Below, piece by piece: positions 27,072 to 36,012 of a DNA stretch of 64,000 nt (positions within the stretch are counted from its first letter, which is position 1; every line of letters starts with the position of its first letter). The position numbers were made by a program, and so were the translations under genes. This DNA is from Carnobacterium alterfunditum DSM 5972. Its GTDB lineage: Bacteria > Bacillota > Bacilli > Lactobacillales > Carnobacteriaceae. Location of the stretch: contig NZ_JQLG01000004.1 in assembly GCF_000744115.1 (NCBI RefSeq), forward strand, positions 1,710,190 through 1,774,189. Reading direction: 5' to 3'. The notes beneath the pieces were generated by a model, which was not told the origin of the DNA, made no database searches, and saw only the letters and a program-made list of their open reading frames with translations.

Positions 27072-27388
27072 AAATGAAAAAACAATTGAATCAAAAAGGA
27101 TTTACACTGATTGAAATGGTAATGGTGTTATTCATTATTTCAGTATTGATGCTGTTGATTGTACCCAATGTAGTGAAACAAAAAGATTCGATCGATGCTC
27201 AGGGGACAGAAGCATTGGTTACCGTTATTCAAACGCAAGTTGAGCTTTATGAATTAGAGGGTGAAGAGGGGGCAGTATCCTTAGACGCATTACAGCAACA
27301 AGGATATCTATCAGCGAAACAAGTTAAGCAAGCAAGCGCTAAATCTATTACTATTACGAACGGCATAGTGAGTTCGAGTCAAAATTAA
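27068..27388 (+). CDS. comGC: ComGC, major competence pseudopilin
   Basis: The main subunit of the DNA-uptake pseudopilus. About 106 residues, with the prepilin signal MKMKKQLNQKG^FTLIEMVMVLFIISVL: cleavage after Gly by the ComC peptidase, then N-methylated Phe and Glu5. The C-terminal part ends in the usual short hydrophilic domain. It starts at ATG 27068, overlapping the comGB stop (ATGA), with GGAGG at 27056-27060. Confidence 0.93.
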   Translation: MKMKKQLNQKGFTLIEMVMVLFIISVLMLLIVPNVVKQKDSIDAQGTEALVTVIQTQVELYELEGEEGAVSLDALQQQGYLSAKQVKQASAKSITITNGIVSSSQN

Positions 27389-27825
27389 TGGAATCATTAA
27401 ATGAAAAAGGGATACTGCTCTTTGAAATGCTCCTTGTTTTGTTAATTGCTGCTAGTTTATTACTTATTCCAACTATTTACACAAAACACACTAAAAATAC
27501 GTTAGAAAACCAGTTGTTTGTTGAAGAATTACAAAGTCATATGACAGCTATTCAAAATTATGCCATTTTATCTGGGAATACAACGACAATGATTGTGTCC
27601 TCTCAATACAAGACGATCCAATTTAAAGTTATTGATGATGAACAGAATGAATTGAACCAATTGATCCATTTACCAGAAACGATAACCACTCCTGATCGTA
27701 AGACCTACTATTTTAATGGCTACAGCGGGAATTTACGTAATTTTGATACTTTAGTTTTTTTTATTAACAATACAAGGCATACCATGGCCTTTCAGTTAGG
27801 AAGTGGCAGGTATAATTGGCAATAA
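27388..27825 (+). CDS. comGD: ComGD, minor competence pseudopilin
   Basis: A 145-residue prepilin-like protein. A short leader ending NEKG is followed by ILLFEMLLVLLIAASLLLI, the hydrophobic pilin helix with Glu at position 5. In other bacteria it helps form the tip of the pseudopilus. The start overlaps the comGC stop by one base (TAATG) and there is no clear Shine-Dalgarno, so translation is probably coupled. Confidence 0.88.
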   Translation: MESLNEKGILLFEMLLVLLIAASLLLIPTIYTKHTKNTLENQLFVEELQSHMTAIQNYAILSGNTTTMIVSSQYKTIQFKVIDDEQNELNQLIHLPETITTPDRKTYYFNGYSGNLRNFDTLVFFINNTRHTMAFQLGSGRYNWQ

Positions 27826-28153
27826 GAAACTGAATCAAAAAGGGTATTTATTGATTGAAAGTTTAGTAGCATTTTCTATTTTAAGTTTGTGTATGGCTAT
27901 TTATATTCCTTTCATTGTAAGTATGCTAAAAAAAGTTGATGCAGAAAAGACAGCTGTTGAAATGTATCGCATCCAGTACGAACAAGTACAGAAAATTGAG
28001 CAGCTTCAAACAACGGATAACACTTGGAGAACGGGAGGGAAAGTTTTTACCATCGAACAAATAACAACTACTGCTCAAAAAGGAGTACGTATAAAACATG
28101 AGAAAGAAGAAATTTCCATTGAAATCCTGTCTTTTCAAAAGGTTAACCCTTGA
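27803..28153 (+). CDS. comGE: ComGE-like minor pseudopilin
   Basis: About 116 residues, with the leader NKKLNQKG followed by YLLIESLVAFSILSLCMAIYIPFI, a prepilin helix with Glu5. ComGE sequences diverge greatly, so naming rests on position between comGD and comGF. The GTG at 27803 is the likely start, inside comGD, with AGGAAG nearby; a start at a rarer codon a few residues later cannot be excluded. It overlaps comGD by 23 bases. Confidence 0.75.
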   Translation: MAGIIGNKKLNQKGYLLIESLVAFSILSLCMAIYIPFIVSMLKKVDAEKTAVEMYRIQYEQVQKIEQLQTTDNTWRTGGKVFTIEQITTTAQKGVRIKHEKEEISIEILSFQKVNP

Positions 28154-28604
28154 CCAAAAAGGGTTTACTTTAATAGAAGCCTTAGCAGCTTTATTTATTC
28201 TAGTTTTATGCATTTCTCTTTTAAGCTTTGCAACGATGCAATACCAAGCGATACGTAAACAAACCTTTGAAGAGCGACAACTTGAATGGCATATGTTTTT
28301 GAACCAATTCGAATACAATATAGAAGGACTCGTTTTTGTTAGTGCTAAACCAAGTGAATTACAGTTTAAATTACTGGACGAAAAAGGCCAGTTTAAGGAA
28401 ATGATTTATTATGAAAGACACTTTGAAGTACTAAGACGTCGAACGGGGTCTGGAGGACATCATCCTATGCTAATGAAAGTCAAAGCAATAAATTTTGTTC
28501 AAAATAATTCATTTATAGAGATCACAGTAACTTTTTTAAACAAAGAGACCTATCATGCACAATTATCTATTGAGGATAATTTAGCAGGTGTTCAAAATGA
28601 ATGA
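28098..28604 (+). CDS. comGF: ComGF, minor pseudopilin
   Basis: A 168-residue protein with an extended basic leader, then DQKG-FTLIEALAALFILVLCISLLSF, the prepilin helix. The C-terminal domain (LEWHMFLNQFEYNIEG, then LRRRTGSGGHHPML) matches the ComGF family pattern. It overlaps comGE by 56 bases. No separate ribosome site is obvious, and coupling with comGE is likely. Confidence 0.85.
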   Translation: MRKKKFPLKSCLFKRLTLDQKGFTLIEALAALFILVLCISLLSFATMQYQAIRKQTFEERQLEWHMFLNQFEYNIEGLVFVSAKPSELQFKLLDEKGQFKEMIYYERHFEVLRRRTGSGGHHPMLMKVKAINFVQNNSFIEITVTFLNKETYHAQLSIEDNLAGVQNE

Positions 28605-28986
28605 AAAGGGAGCTGTTTTACCTTCAGTGATGGTGTTTGTCTTATTGATGAGTATCATACTTTTAGGGACAAATAAAATTTTTGAGAATCAAATGAACCA
28701 ATTAAGAATGACAAAACATTATTATAATGTAGAAAGTATGCTGATCCTTTCCAAAATGGAACTCAAGAATCAGTATGAACTAAATCAAGAAATAGAAAAT
28801 GGAATCGTTACTTTTTCTGATGGAACAGTGACTATCCAAAAAAAAAGCATGGATTCATTTACTTTAAAAGGAACACTTAAAAATGTCTTTTCAAAACAGA
28901 TGGAAGTCCAACTAAAGCAACAACCTATTGGAAATTCGAATGATATGGAAGCACAAGAAGACAGAATAGCTATTACAGAAAATTAA
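28597..28986 (+). CDS. comGG: ComGG-like minor pseudopilin
   Basis: The last gene of the comG operon; about 129 residues. MNEKGAVLPSVMVFVLLMSIILLG forms the N-terminal hydrophobic segment but, as in other ComGG proteins, lacks the FTLIE box and the Glu5. A GTG at 28588 is in frame; the ATG at 28597 is preferred because AGCAGGTG is 6 bases before it. It overlaps comGF by 8 bases. Confidence 0.78.
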   Translation: MNEKGAVLPSVMVFVLLMSIILLGTNKIFENQMNQLRMTKHYYNVESMLILSKMELKNQYELNQEIENGIVTFSDGTVTIQKKSMDSFTLKGTLKNVFSKQMEVQLKQQPIGNSNDMEAQEDRIAITEN

Positions 28987-28993
28987 AAAATTG

Positions 28994-29036
28994 AGAAATA
29001 ACTTCATTGTAAGCGTAAGTGAGGTTATTTCTTTTT
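28994..29036 (+). terminator. Terminator of the comG operon
   Basis: AGAAATAACTTCA pairs with TGAGGTTATTTCT (one G·T), followed by TTTT. Confidence 0.82.
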
Positions 29037-29056
29037 GTGGTTCGATTTGATATAAT
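29028..29056 (+). promoter_or_regulatory. Extended -10 promoter of the pepP-efp-yqhY-nusB cluster
   Basis: TG-A-TATAAT at 29048-29056; the -35 region (29028-29033) is poor and overlaps the comG terminator. The first gene starts 66 bases downstream. Confidence 0.55.
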
Positions 29057-29121
29057 GATCGAATAGAAACGGCTACTTAAAAAAAGATTAAAATACATAC
29101 AAAAATAAGGAGTGAAGAATA

Positions 29122-30183
29122 GTGACTAAATTAGCTAAATTACGTGAAGGTATGAAAGAAAAAGGTATTGAGGCATTATTGGTAACAAGTCCTTATAATT
29201 TACGGTATATTTCAAATTTCACAGGTACAACTGGTCTATGTGTTATAACAGTAGATAAAGCTTACTTTGTGACCGATTTTAGATATACTGAACAAGTGGC
29301 AACACAAGCTGTAGGATTCGAAATTATTACAAACGTTGGACCTATTTTCGATGAAGTCGCAAAGTTGCTAGATAAAAATAAAATTCAAACTTTAGGTTTT
29401 GAAGAAGATTTTGTCACATACAGTACCTTTGAATTATTAGAAAAAATTATTCCGAGTGAATTGATTCCAGTAAAAGGATTAATTGAAGAACTAAGAGAAG
29501 TTAAAGATGAAACGGAAATTGAAACGATCAAGAAAGCCTGTTCTATTTCTGATGCGGCATTTAAATTTATCTTAGGAGAAATAAAACCTGGTATGTCAGA
29601 AATTGAAGTTGCCAATTTGCTTGATTTTCATATGCGCGGCTTAGGAGCAACAGGCGTGTCATTTGAAACGATCGTAGCTAGCGGGATCCGTTCAGCAATG
29701 CCTCACGGAGTAGCCAGCCATAAGAAAATCGAAACAGGAGATTTCGTTACAATTGACTTCGGCTGTTATTATGAAGGGTATGTTTCTGATATGACGAGAA
29801 CATTTGCAGTGGGTACACCAAACGAAAAATTAAAAGAAATCTATGCTATTACACTTGAGGCACAGCTGAAAGTTATTGATGCGGCTAAACCAGGCATGTC
29901 GGGTGTCCAGCTAGATGCTGTTGCACGAGACCATATTGCAAGCTATGGTTATGGAGAGGCTTTTGGGCATTCAACTGGTCATGGGATCGGGTTAGAAATT
30001 CATGAAGGACCAAATGTTTCCAAGTTAGCAGAAAAAGTATTTGTACCTGGAAATGTGATTACTAATGAGCCAGGAATCTACCTTCCAGGATTTGGTGGGG
30101 TCAGAATTGAAGATGATTTGGTGATCACTAAAAATGGAAATGAGGTCATTACTCATTCTCCAAAAGAATTAATCATTTTGTAA
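29122..30183 (+). CDS. Xaa-Pro aminopeptidase-like M24 peptidase (YqhT-like)
   Basis: A cytosolic metallopeptidase that removes N-terminal residues next to proline. The 353 residues have the creatinase N-domain (LLVTSPYNLRYISNFTG) and catalytic domain with metal ligands in TIDFGCYYEGYVSDMTRTF, FGHSTGHGIGLEIHE, TNEPGIYLPGFGG and VRIEDDLVI. It sits directly upstream of efp, the conserved yqhT-efp order. The start is GTG with AAGGAGTG 7 bases upstream. It is a paralogue of pepQ at 8342, with which it shares the fold but clearly different flanking sequence. Confidence 0.9.
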   Translation: MTKLAKLREGMKEKGIEALLVTSPYNLRYISNFTGTTGLCVITVDKAYFVTDFRYTEQVATQAVGFEIITNVGPIFDEVAKLLDKNKIQTLGFEEDFVTYSTFELLEKIIPSELIPVKGLIEELREVKDETEIETIKKACSISDAAFKFILGEIKPGMSEIEVANLLDFHMRGLGATGVSFETIVASGIRSAMPHGVASHKKIETGDFVTIDFGCYYEGYVSDMTRTFAVGTPNEKLKEIYAITLEAQLKVIDAAKPGMSGVQLDAVARDHIASYGYGEAFGHSTGHGIGLEIHEGPNVSKLAEKVFVPGNVITNEPGIYLPGFGGVRIEDDLVITKNGNEVITHSPKELIIL

Positions 30184-30272
30184 CAGTATTTATTTACAAT
30201 TTATTAGGCAGAACACTGAAAAAATGATACACTTATATAGAAAATAGGAACGGACTCATAGGAGGAAATTAA

Positions 30273-30830
30273 ATGATTTCAGTAAACGTTTTTAAAACAG
30301 GTTTAACAATCGAAGTAGACGGTTCAATATGGCGTGTTATAGAATTTCAACATGTAAAACCTGGTAAAGGTGCTGCTTTCGTGCGTTCAAAACTTAAAAA
30401 TTTGCGTTCTGGTGCTGTACAAGAAAAAACTTTCCGTGCAGGCGAAAAAGTGAAAAAAGCTCAAATCGATAATAAAAAAATGCAATATTTATATGAAAGT
30501 GCCGGCGCTTATGTATTTATGGATAGTGAAACATATGAGCAAATCGAATTATCAAGGGATGCAATCGTCGAAGAATTAAAATATTTGAAAGAAAACATGG
30601 AAGTTCATGTTTTGATGTACGATACAGAAGTATTAGGTGTCGAATTGCCAAATACAGTTCAACTGCGTGTTGCTGAAACAGAACCTGGTATTCGCGGAGA
30701 TACTTCCTCAGGTGGAACAAAACCAGCAATCTTAGAAACGGGAACATCCGTAAACGTTCCTTTCTTTGTGAATGTGGATGATGTATTGATTGTTAATACT
30801 CAAGACGGTTCTTACGTATCACGTGCATAG
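30273..30830 (+). CDS. efp: Elongation factor P
   Basis: Relieves ribosomes stalled at consecutive prolines. The 185 residues form three beta domains. The tip loop [15 protein letters not shown] carries Lys32, the residue modified in Bacillus-type EF-P (5-aminopentanol) and the counterpart of the Lys modified by EpmA in E. coli. The ending [12 protein letters not shown] is typical. AGGAGGAAATT precedes the ATG. The modification cannot be read from this window. Confidence 0.96.
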   Translation: MISVNVFKTGLTIEVDGSIWRVIEFQHVKPGKGAAFVRSKLKNLRSGAVQEKTFRAGEKVKKAQIDNKKMQYLYESAGAYVFMDSETYEQIELSRDAIVEELKYLKENMEVHVLMYDTEVLGVELPNTVQLRVAETEPGIRGDTSSGGTKPAILETGTSVNVPFFVNVDDVLIVNTQDGSYVSRA

Positions 30831-30882
30831 TCATTCAATCGCAATGGTAAAAAGAAATTAGTGAATATAGGAGGTTTGCCTT

Positions 30883-31308
30883 ATGGCTGAAGAAGCGACA
30901 GTTGCAATACATGATACTAAAGGTACTCTGGGTGAAATAGAAGTAGCTCCTCAAGTAATTGAAGTAATCTCAGGTATTGCTGCAAATAAAGTAGATGGAG
31001 TCTATGCAATGCGAGGGAAAATATCTTCTGGTGTTTCTGAGTTATTCGGACGAGTAGACCATAAAAAAGGGGTCCATCTAACATCTAGTGAAGAAGGCTT
31101 AAAAGTAGATATTTACTGTTACTTTGTTTATGGAGTATCAGTACCAAAAGTTGCTTTAGAAATTCAAGAAAAAGTAAGAGAACAATTACTTCAAATGACA
31201 GACATAGAATTAGCTGAAGTAAATGTTCACATCGTAGGAATTGTACCGGAAAAAACAGAATTACAAGAATTATTAGATCTTGATAAAGAAGAAGATGGTG
31301 AAGAATAG
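30883..31308 (+). CDS. yqhY: Asp23/Gls24 family envelope stress protein (YqhY-like)
   Basis: A 141-residue Asp23-domain protein (VIEVISGIAANKVDGVYAMRGKISSG; HLTSSEEGLKVDIYCYFVYGVSVPKVALEIQEKV). In Bacillus YqhY influences fatty-acid synthesis by affecting acetyl-CoA carboxylase and lies between accC and nusB. Here accB and accC are absent and efp is directly upstream. AGGAGG lies before the ATG. The stop overlaps the nusB start by one base, so the two are translationally linked. Confidence 0.9.
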   Translation: MAEEATVAIHDTKGTLGEIEVAPQVIEVISGIAANKVDGVYAMRGKISSGVSELFGRVDHKKGVHLTSSEEGLKVDIYCYFVYGVSVPKVALEIQEKVREQLLQMTDIELAEVNVHIVGIVPEKTELQELLDLDKEEDGEE

Positions 31309-31751
31309 TGAGCTTAACACGACGCGATATTAGAGAAAAAGCATTACAATCGCTTTTTCAACTTTCCGTTAATGATGAATTGTCAAAAGAAGAAGCGATG
31401 CAACAAGCTTTAACGAGTGAAAATGAATTAGTTGATGAAGTTGAAACAGTTCTTGTACCAAGTTATTTAGATATGCTTGTATCAGGTGTAATGGAAAAAC
31501 AAGATGAAATAGATGAAAAAATAAAAAGTCATCTAGAAAACTGGTCGTTAGATCGCCTTGCTAAAACGGATTTAATTATTATTCGAGTAGCAATTTTTGA
31601 GATGATGTACGTTTCAGATGTACCAGATAGAGTAGCACTAAATGAAGCACTGGAAATTACTAAAAAGTACAGTGATGAAAAATCAAGAAAATTTGTTAAC
31701 GGTGTTTTAGCAAATATAGTAAATGAAAACAATGAAGATGAAGCTGAATAA
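31308..31751 (+). CDS. nusB: Transcription antitermination factor NusB
   Basis: Binds boxA RNA with NusE (S10) and promotes rRNA antitermination. The 147-residue all-helical protein begins LTRRDIREKALQSLFQL and contains WSLDRLAKTDLIIIRVAIFEM and VPDRVALNEALEITKKYSDEKSRKFVNGVLANI, all characteristic of NusB. The start is GTG. In related genomes folD follows immediately; here an ISL3-family element has separated them. Confidence 0.95.
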   Translation: MSLTRRDIREKALQSLFQLSVNDELSKEEAMQQALTSENELVDEVETVLVPSYLDMLVSGVMEKQDEIDEKIKSHLENWSLDRLAKTDLIIIRVAIFEMMYVSDVPDRVALNEALEITKKYSDEKSRKFVNGVLANIVNENNEDEAE

Positions 31752-31763
31752 TCTTTGTTTTTA

Positions 31764-33296
31764 GGCTATACACTTTTTGGTGTGGATGAAGAAATTGGCT
31801 CTACGTCAAATGGTGTGGATGAGCTAAATTTAGTTGGAAATAACGTCTTGTTTAAGCAGCGTGAGAGAATCTTCTCGCGCTGCTTTTTTTTGCTTTAAAA
31901 CTAATCAAAATACGACATCTAAAGTTCTGAAAATTCCGATAACCATAAGCAACCCGTTTGATGACTTTTATTTTATTGATTGACCCTTCTAAAGCACCGT
32001 TAGAATAGGGATACATAAAAGTATGTTTTATCCTAGGCAAGTGTTTACGCAGGGTTTTAAGGGCAGTCTGCATAAAAGGAGATAACTCTTTAGGAGAAGC
32101 CTTAAGTACAAGGTTTTTAAACCCTTTATAGTCATTTTTTTTAGAATAATAAAGAAGATTTTGATACAAATCATACGTCGCTTTAAGAGTCTCGTCGAGC
32201 GTAAGTAGGTAGTCGATGATTTCTGTATTCGGTAAAGGTTTTTTAAAGAGTCGTTGATAGCGGTAATCCTTAAAATTTAAGTCGTCTGAATCCTTTAACA
32301 GGAGTTGCCAGTACCTTTTAAATTTTCTGTAATTCTTTAAATCTTCTGAATTAGAGGTATGGAATTGTTTCATTGTTTGAACTCTGGTTTGATTCAACGA
32401 GCGTGATATCAACTGAACGATATGGAAACGGTCAATGATCACTTTAGCATTAGGAAAGAGATCTTTAACTAATGTAAAGTAGGCCGCGTTCATGTCTACG
32501 ACAATCGTTTTTACGTTCATCCTCGTCTTATAGGGATAGCGAAGAAAGTGACGGCGTAAAGCTAGTAGCAGCCGAGTTGGCAAGATATCGATTGGTTCAT
32601 GTGTGTCTGCATTCGAATAAATAAAGCTCATTTTTCCTTCGACGTTTTTAACGGATTGAAATTCATCGAAAGAGAGGTGTTGCGGCAAGGATTTGAAGGT
32701 ATTTTTAACAGACTGATTGAGTTGTTTCAAGACTCTGTCTACAGTGGTAGGAGAAACAAAATGCCGTTTAGACAGGTCTTTTATAGAAATAGTGTCGGCT
32801 AATTCAACCGCGATAGACTGTTTGACCCGTTTAGCGATGAAGCAACCTTCTTCAATTTCAGGAGAACGTGCAACAAAGGTAACACCGCATGCTCTACAAA
32901 GAAACCGCTGCTTCTTTAATCGAATAGACGTTGCATAATGAGTCGAACTGACCCATTTAACCCTAGAGGTTAAATACCCATTCTTTACAATAGAGTAGGC
33001 GTGGTTCTTCATCCCACAACACTCACAGTGAGTGGGTTTGTACGTTAAAGTGGCATAGAAAACTTTTGATCTGAACCCTTTGATTCGTTTCTCCTCGCAA
33101 AATTTTTCATCAAAAAAGATATTTTTATCTTTTAAATCAAGTGCAGTTCGGATACAATTATTATGAGACATATGAATTTTCCTTTCTAGTGGGTTGTCGT
33201 GACTTTATTCTAACTGGAAAATTCATTTGTTTCTATTTTTTTATAAAAAAATAGGTGCGAATGAATTTCTTCATCCACACCAAAAATTATACAGCC
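31764..33296 (-). mobile_element. ISL3-family insertion sequence between nusB and folD
   Basis: The ends 31764-31796 and 33264-33296 are inverted repeats matching at 30 of 33 positions (GGCT...TTTTTGGTGTGGATGAAG). They enclose one transposase gene. No 8-bp target duplication is seen (left flank TGTTTTTA, right flank AAGAAATT). The terminal motif GGTGTGGATGA recurs 33 bases inward on the left (31812-31822) and, as GGCGTGGATGA, 33 bases outside the right end (33304-33314). Confidence 0.85.
31852..33171 (-). CDS. ISL3-family transposase
   Basis: The 439-residue transposase of the surrounding element. The N-terminus has a zinc-binding pattern (CECCGMKNH; then RFLCRACGVTFVARS). Next comes a helix-turn-helix region (DLSKRHFVSPTTVDRVLKQL), and then the DDE-type catalytic core (LSFDEFQSV; VVDMNAAYFTLVKDLFPNAKVIIDRFHIVQLI; YSNGALEGSINKIKVIKRVAYGYRNF). 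It is full length without frameshifts, so it may be active. It is transcribed against the nusB-folD direction. Confidence 0.93.
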   Translation of the reverse strand: MSHNNCIRTALDLKDKNIFFDEKFCEEKRIKGFRSKVFYATLTYKPTHCECCGMKNHAYSIVKNGYLTSRVKWVSSTHYATSIRLKKQRFLCRACGVTFVARSPEIEEGCFIAKRVKQSIAVELADTISIKDLSKRHFVSPTTVDRVLKQLNQSVKNTFKSLPQHLSFDEFQSVKNVEGKMSFIYSNADTHEPIDILPTRLLLALRRHFLRYPYKTRMNVKTIVVDMNAAYFTLVKDLFPNAKVIIDRFHIVQLISRSLNQTRVQTMKQFHTSNSEDLKNYRKFKRYWQLLLKDSDDLNFKDYRYQRLFKKPLPNTEIIDYLLTLDETLKATYDLYQNLLYYSKKNDYKGFKNLVLKASPKELSPFMQTALKTLRKHLPRIKHTFMYPYSNGALEGSINKIKVIKRVAYGYRNFQNFRCRILISFKAKKSSARRFSHAA

Positions 33297-33517
33297 AAGA
33301 AATTCATCCACGCCTATTTTTTTACGAAAAAGGGACTACCATTTTTCGTGTTAGCAGATTAGGTGAATCCTTTACTTGAACTTTCTGGATGCATAAAGGT
33401 TATTTTTAGAAACTTTCGCAATGGAGATTTGAGGGTATAACTGTTCGAATTCTTATGATAAGATAGTTATGATGAAATTATTTTTACTTCAGTTGAGACG
33501 AAAAGGGTGGGATTCTT
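33297..33517 (+). promoter_or_regulatory. Region between the ISL3 element and folD (possible folD promoter)
   Basis: 33304-33314 holds an orphan copy of the ISL3 end motif. An ACGAAAAA/TTTTTCGT inverted repeat lies at 33324-33349. Further on, TATGAT (33454-33459) and nearby AT-rich sequence could act as a promoter for folD, but no convincing -35 box pairs with it. I see no gene here. Confidence 0.4.
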
Positions 33518-34384
33518 ATGAGTGCAATAATTATGAGCGGTAAGCTATTAGCCGATGAAATGACGATCGAGATGCAGAATAATGTCAATAAACTTAAGGA
33601 AGAAGGAATCATCCCTGGTTTAGTTGTATTATTAGTGGGTGAAGATCCTGCAAGTCAAACGTATGTTAGAAATAAAGAAAAGCGTGCAAAATCTTTAGGA
33701 TTTCACTCGCTCGTAAAGCGTTATCCAGCAGATATATCAGAAGAAAAATTATTGAATGAAGTCATCCGATATAATGAAGACCCTTCTTTTCACGGGATAT
33801 TAGTCCAATTGCCTTTGCCAAAGCAGATCGATTCAGATAAAATATTAAATGCTATTGATTCTGTAAAAGATGTTGATGGGTTCCATCCTGTGAATATGGG
33901 AAAATTACTTATAGGACAACCGGATAAAATACCTTGTACACCATATGGTATTATGAAACTATTGGAACGTTATGAAATAGAAATCGAAGGAAAAACAGCA
34001 GTAGTCATAGGCCGTAGCAATATTGTTGGAAAGCCTATGGCACAGCTGTTAATGATGAAGAATGCAACTGTGACTGTGGCTCACTCTAGAACAAAAAATT
34101 TGGCCGAATTGGCTCGTACGGCTGATATTTTAGTTGTTGCGATAGGCAGAGGCAACTTTGTTACAAAAGAATTTATAAAACCAGGTGCCGCAGTTATTGA
34201 TGTAGGGATGAATCGTGACCAAAATGGAAAATTGATCGGTGATGTAAAAAGTGATGAAGTAGCTGAAGTTGCAGGCTACTTAACGCCAGTTCCTAAGGGA
34301 GTAGGCCCAATGACGATCACAATGCTATTGTATCAAACGATTGAAAGTGCTAAAAAAATTGCTGCTAGCTCAAAAAAAAGATAG
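33518..34384 (+). CDS. folD: Bifunctional methylenetetrahydrofolate dehydrogenase/cyclohydrolase
   Basis: Interconverts 5,10-methylene-THF and 10-formyl-THF for purine and formyl-Met synthesis. The 288 residues include [14 protein letters not shown] with the catalytic Lys, [12 protein letters not shown], the NAD(P)-binding [14 protein letters not shown] and the family-typical [15 protein letters not shown]. It is the first gene of the downstream half of the interrupted nusB-folD-xseAB-ispA cluster. The ATG at 33518 follows AAAGGGTGGG. Confidence 0.95.
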   Translation: MSAIIMSGKLLADEMTIEMQNNVNKLKEEGIIPGLVVLLVGEDPASQTYVRNKEKRAKSLGFHSLVKRYPADISEEKLLNEVIRYNEDPSFHGILVQLPLPKQIDSDKILNAIDSVKDVDGFHPVNMGKLLIGQPDKIPCTPYGIMKLLERYEIEIEGKTAVVIGRSNIVGKPMAQLLMMKNATVTVAHSRTKNLAELARTADILVVAIGRGNFVTKEFIKPGAAVIDVGMNRDQNGKLIGDVKSDEVAEVAGYLTPVPKGVGPMTITMLLYQTIESAKKIAASSKKR

Positions 34385-34423
34385 CATCTTTAATACTGCA
34401 ATACCGCTAAAGGAGTGAATAAA

Positions 34424-35764
34424 TTGTCAGATGATTACTTAACGGTCACCGCATTGACTAGATACATTAAACGAAAATTTGAACGGGATCCTTATTTAGA
34501 AAGAATCTATTTGACAGGTGAAATTTCTAACTTTAGAAACAGACCAAATGCACATCAATATTTCAGCTTAAAAGATGACCATGCAAAAATTTCTGCTATC
34601 ATGTTTAAACCAGCTTTTCAAAAACTTAAGTTTACTCCTGAAGAAGGAATGAAAGTATTAGTTATTGGGCGTATTTCGTTATATGAAGCAAGTGGGAATT
34701 ACCAAATAACGATTGAACATATGGAACCCGATGGAGTTGGGGCTTTATATCAAGCCTTAGAAGAAATGAAGAAAAAACTTAAAAATGAAGGATTATTTGA
34801 TGCTCCAAAGCAATTGATTCCTACTTTTCCTAAAAGAATTGCAGTTATAACGAGTCCTAGCGGCGCTGTTGTAAGAGATATTATGACCACGATCAAAAGA
34901 CGATTTCCTATTGTACAATTGGTTATTTACCCTACACTTGTCCAAGGAAATAAAGCTGCTGATGCAATCGTATCAAGTATCCGTATGGTAGAAGAAAAAG
35001 GTTATTTCGATACAATGATCATTGCGCGTGGTGGAGGTTCGATTGAAGATCTATGGCCTTTTAACGAGGAGAAAGTTGCGCGTGCGATATTTGAAGCTCA
35101 AACACCCATTATCTCTTCTGTAGGACATGAGACAGACACGACTATTGCAGATTTAGTAGCAGATGTTCGAGCAGCAACTCCAACAGCGGCGGCTGAACTA
35201 TCCGTCCCTCTATTGTCTGATGAGTTGATTAAAATTGATCAGTTGAAATTGCGCCTTGTTCAAAGTTACGCTCGGAAAGTAGAGGTCTTAAATCAACGAC
35301 TCAACAGTCATTTAAGTTCTTATATATTCAGTCAACCGCAAAGATTGTATGAGGGATATGCTCAAAAATTGGATCTTTCATCTGAAAGGCTCGTTCGAGC
35401 AATGGAAGAGAAAAACCAGCAATTAAAAAATGAGTTAAATGTACAAATGCTGCAGCTAAATGCACAAAATCCAACGCAATTGGTAAAGCAAAAATTTAGT
35501 GATTTGAGTGTAATAAACCGCCAGTTGACGACGCAAATGGAATGGTATATGGAAAATCAAACTAAACGATTTCAATACGCTGTACAGTCGCTAGATTATT
35601 TGAGCCCGTTAAAAATCATGAACCGAGGATACAGTTATGCGACAAAGGACGGAAAAGTTATTAAAGACAGCAAACAAATTGAATTAGAAGATAAGATACA
35701 CGTTCATTTGCACAAAGGAAACTTTGAGGCAAAAGTGATAAAGAAAGAAGAGGAATCTAAATGA
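34424..35764 (+). CDS. xseA: Exodeoxyribonuclease VII large subunit
   Basis: The catalytic subunit of exonuclease VII, which degrades single-stranded DNA in both directions. About 446 residues: N-terminal OB-fold ([33 protein letters not shown]), the catalytic domain ([60 protein letters not shown]) and a long coiled-coil C-terminus that binds XseB. The GTG at 34415 overlaps the AAAGGAG ribosome site, so the TTG at 34424 is the better start. It overlaps xseB by ATGA. Confidence 0.94.
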   Translation: MSDDYLTVTALTRYIKRKFERDPYLERIYLTGEISNFRNRPNAHQYFSLKDDHAKISAIMFKPAFQKLKFTPEEGMKVLVIGRISLYEASGNYQITIEHMEPDGVGALYQALEEMKKKLKNEGLFDAPKQLIPTFPKRIAVITSPSGAVVRDIMTTIKRRFPIVQLVIYPTLVQGNKAADAIVSSIRMVEEKGYFDTMIIARGGGSIEDLWPFNEEKVARAIFEAQTPIISSVGHETDTTIADLVADVRAATPTAAAELSVPLLSDELIKIDQLKLRLVQSYARKVEVLNQRLNSHLSSYIFSQPQRLYEGYAQKLDLSSERLVRAMEEKNQQLKNELNVQMLQLNAQNPTQLVKQKFSDLSVINRQLTTQMEWYMENQTKRFQYAVQSLDYLSPLKIMNRGYSYATKDGKVIKDSKQIELEDKIHVHLHKGNFEAKVIKKEEESK

Positions 35765-35997
35765 GTACAGCTAAAAAAATGAAATTTGAAGAAGCTATGC
35801 AGCAGTTAGAAGAAATCGTGACGAATTTAGAACGTGGCGATGTTCCATTAGAAGAGGCGTTAGATCAATTCCAAAAAGGTGTAAGTCTAAGTAAGTTTTG
35901 TAAAGAAACCTTACAAAATGCAGAACAAACATTGACTAAAATAGTAGACGAGAATGGAAAAGAGAAATTGTTTGAAGAGAATAGTGAAAAGGAATAG
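35761..35997 (+). CDS. xseB: Exodeoxyribonuclease VII small subunit
   Basis: A 78-residue helical protein that binds the XseA coiled coil. The sequence [37 protein letters not shown] is the family signature. It starts inside the xseA stop (ATGA), giving translational coupling and balanced subunit production. The C-terminal dozen residues are acidic and poorly conserved. Confidence 0.94.
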   Translation: MSTAKKMKFEEAMQQLEEIVTNLERGDVPLEEALDQFQKGVSLSKFCKETLQNAEQTLTKIVDENGKEKLFEENSEKE

Positions 35998-36012
35998 GAA
36001 AGCGGGCCGACC

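Noticed and set aside
31756-33304. 8-bp target duplication of the ISL3 element
   Set aside because: Flanks TGTTTTTA and AAGAAATT do not match, so no duplication is claimed.
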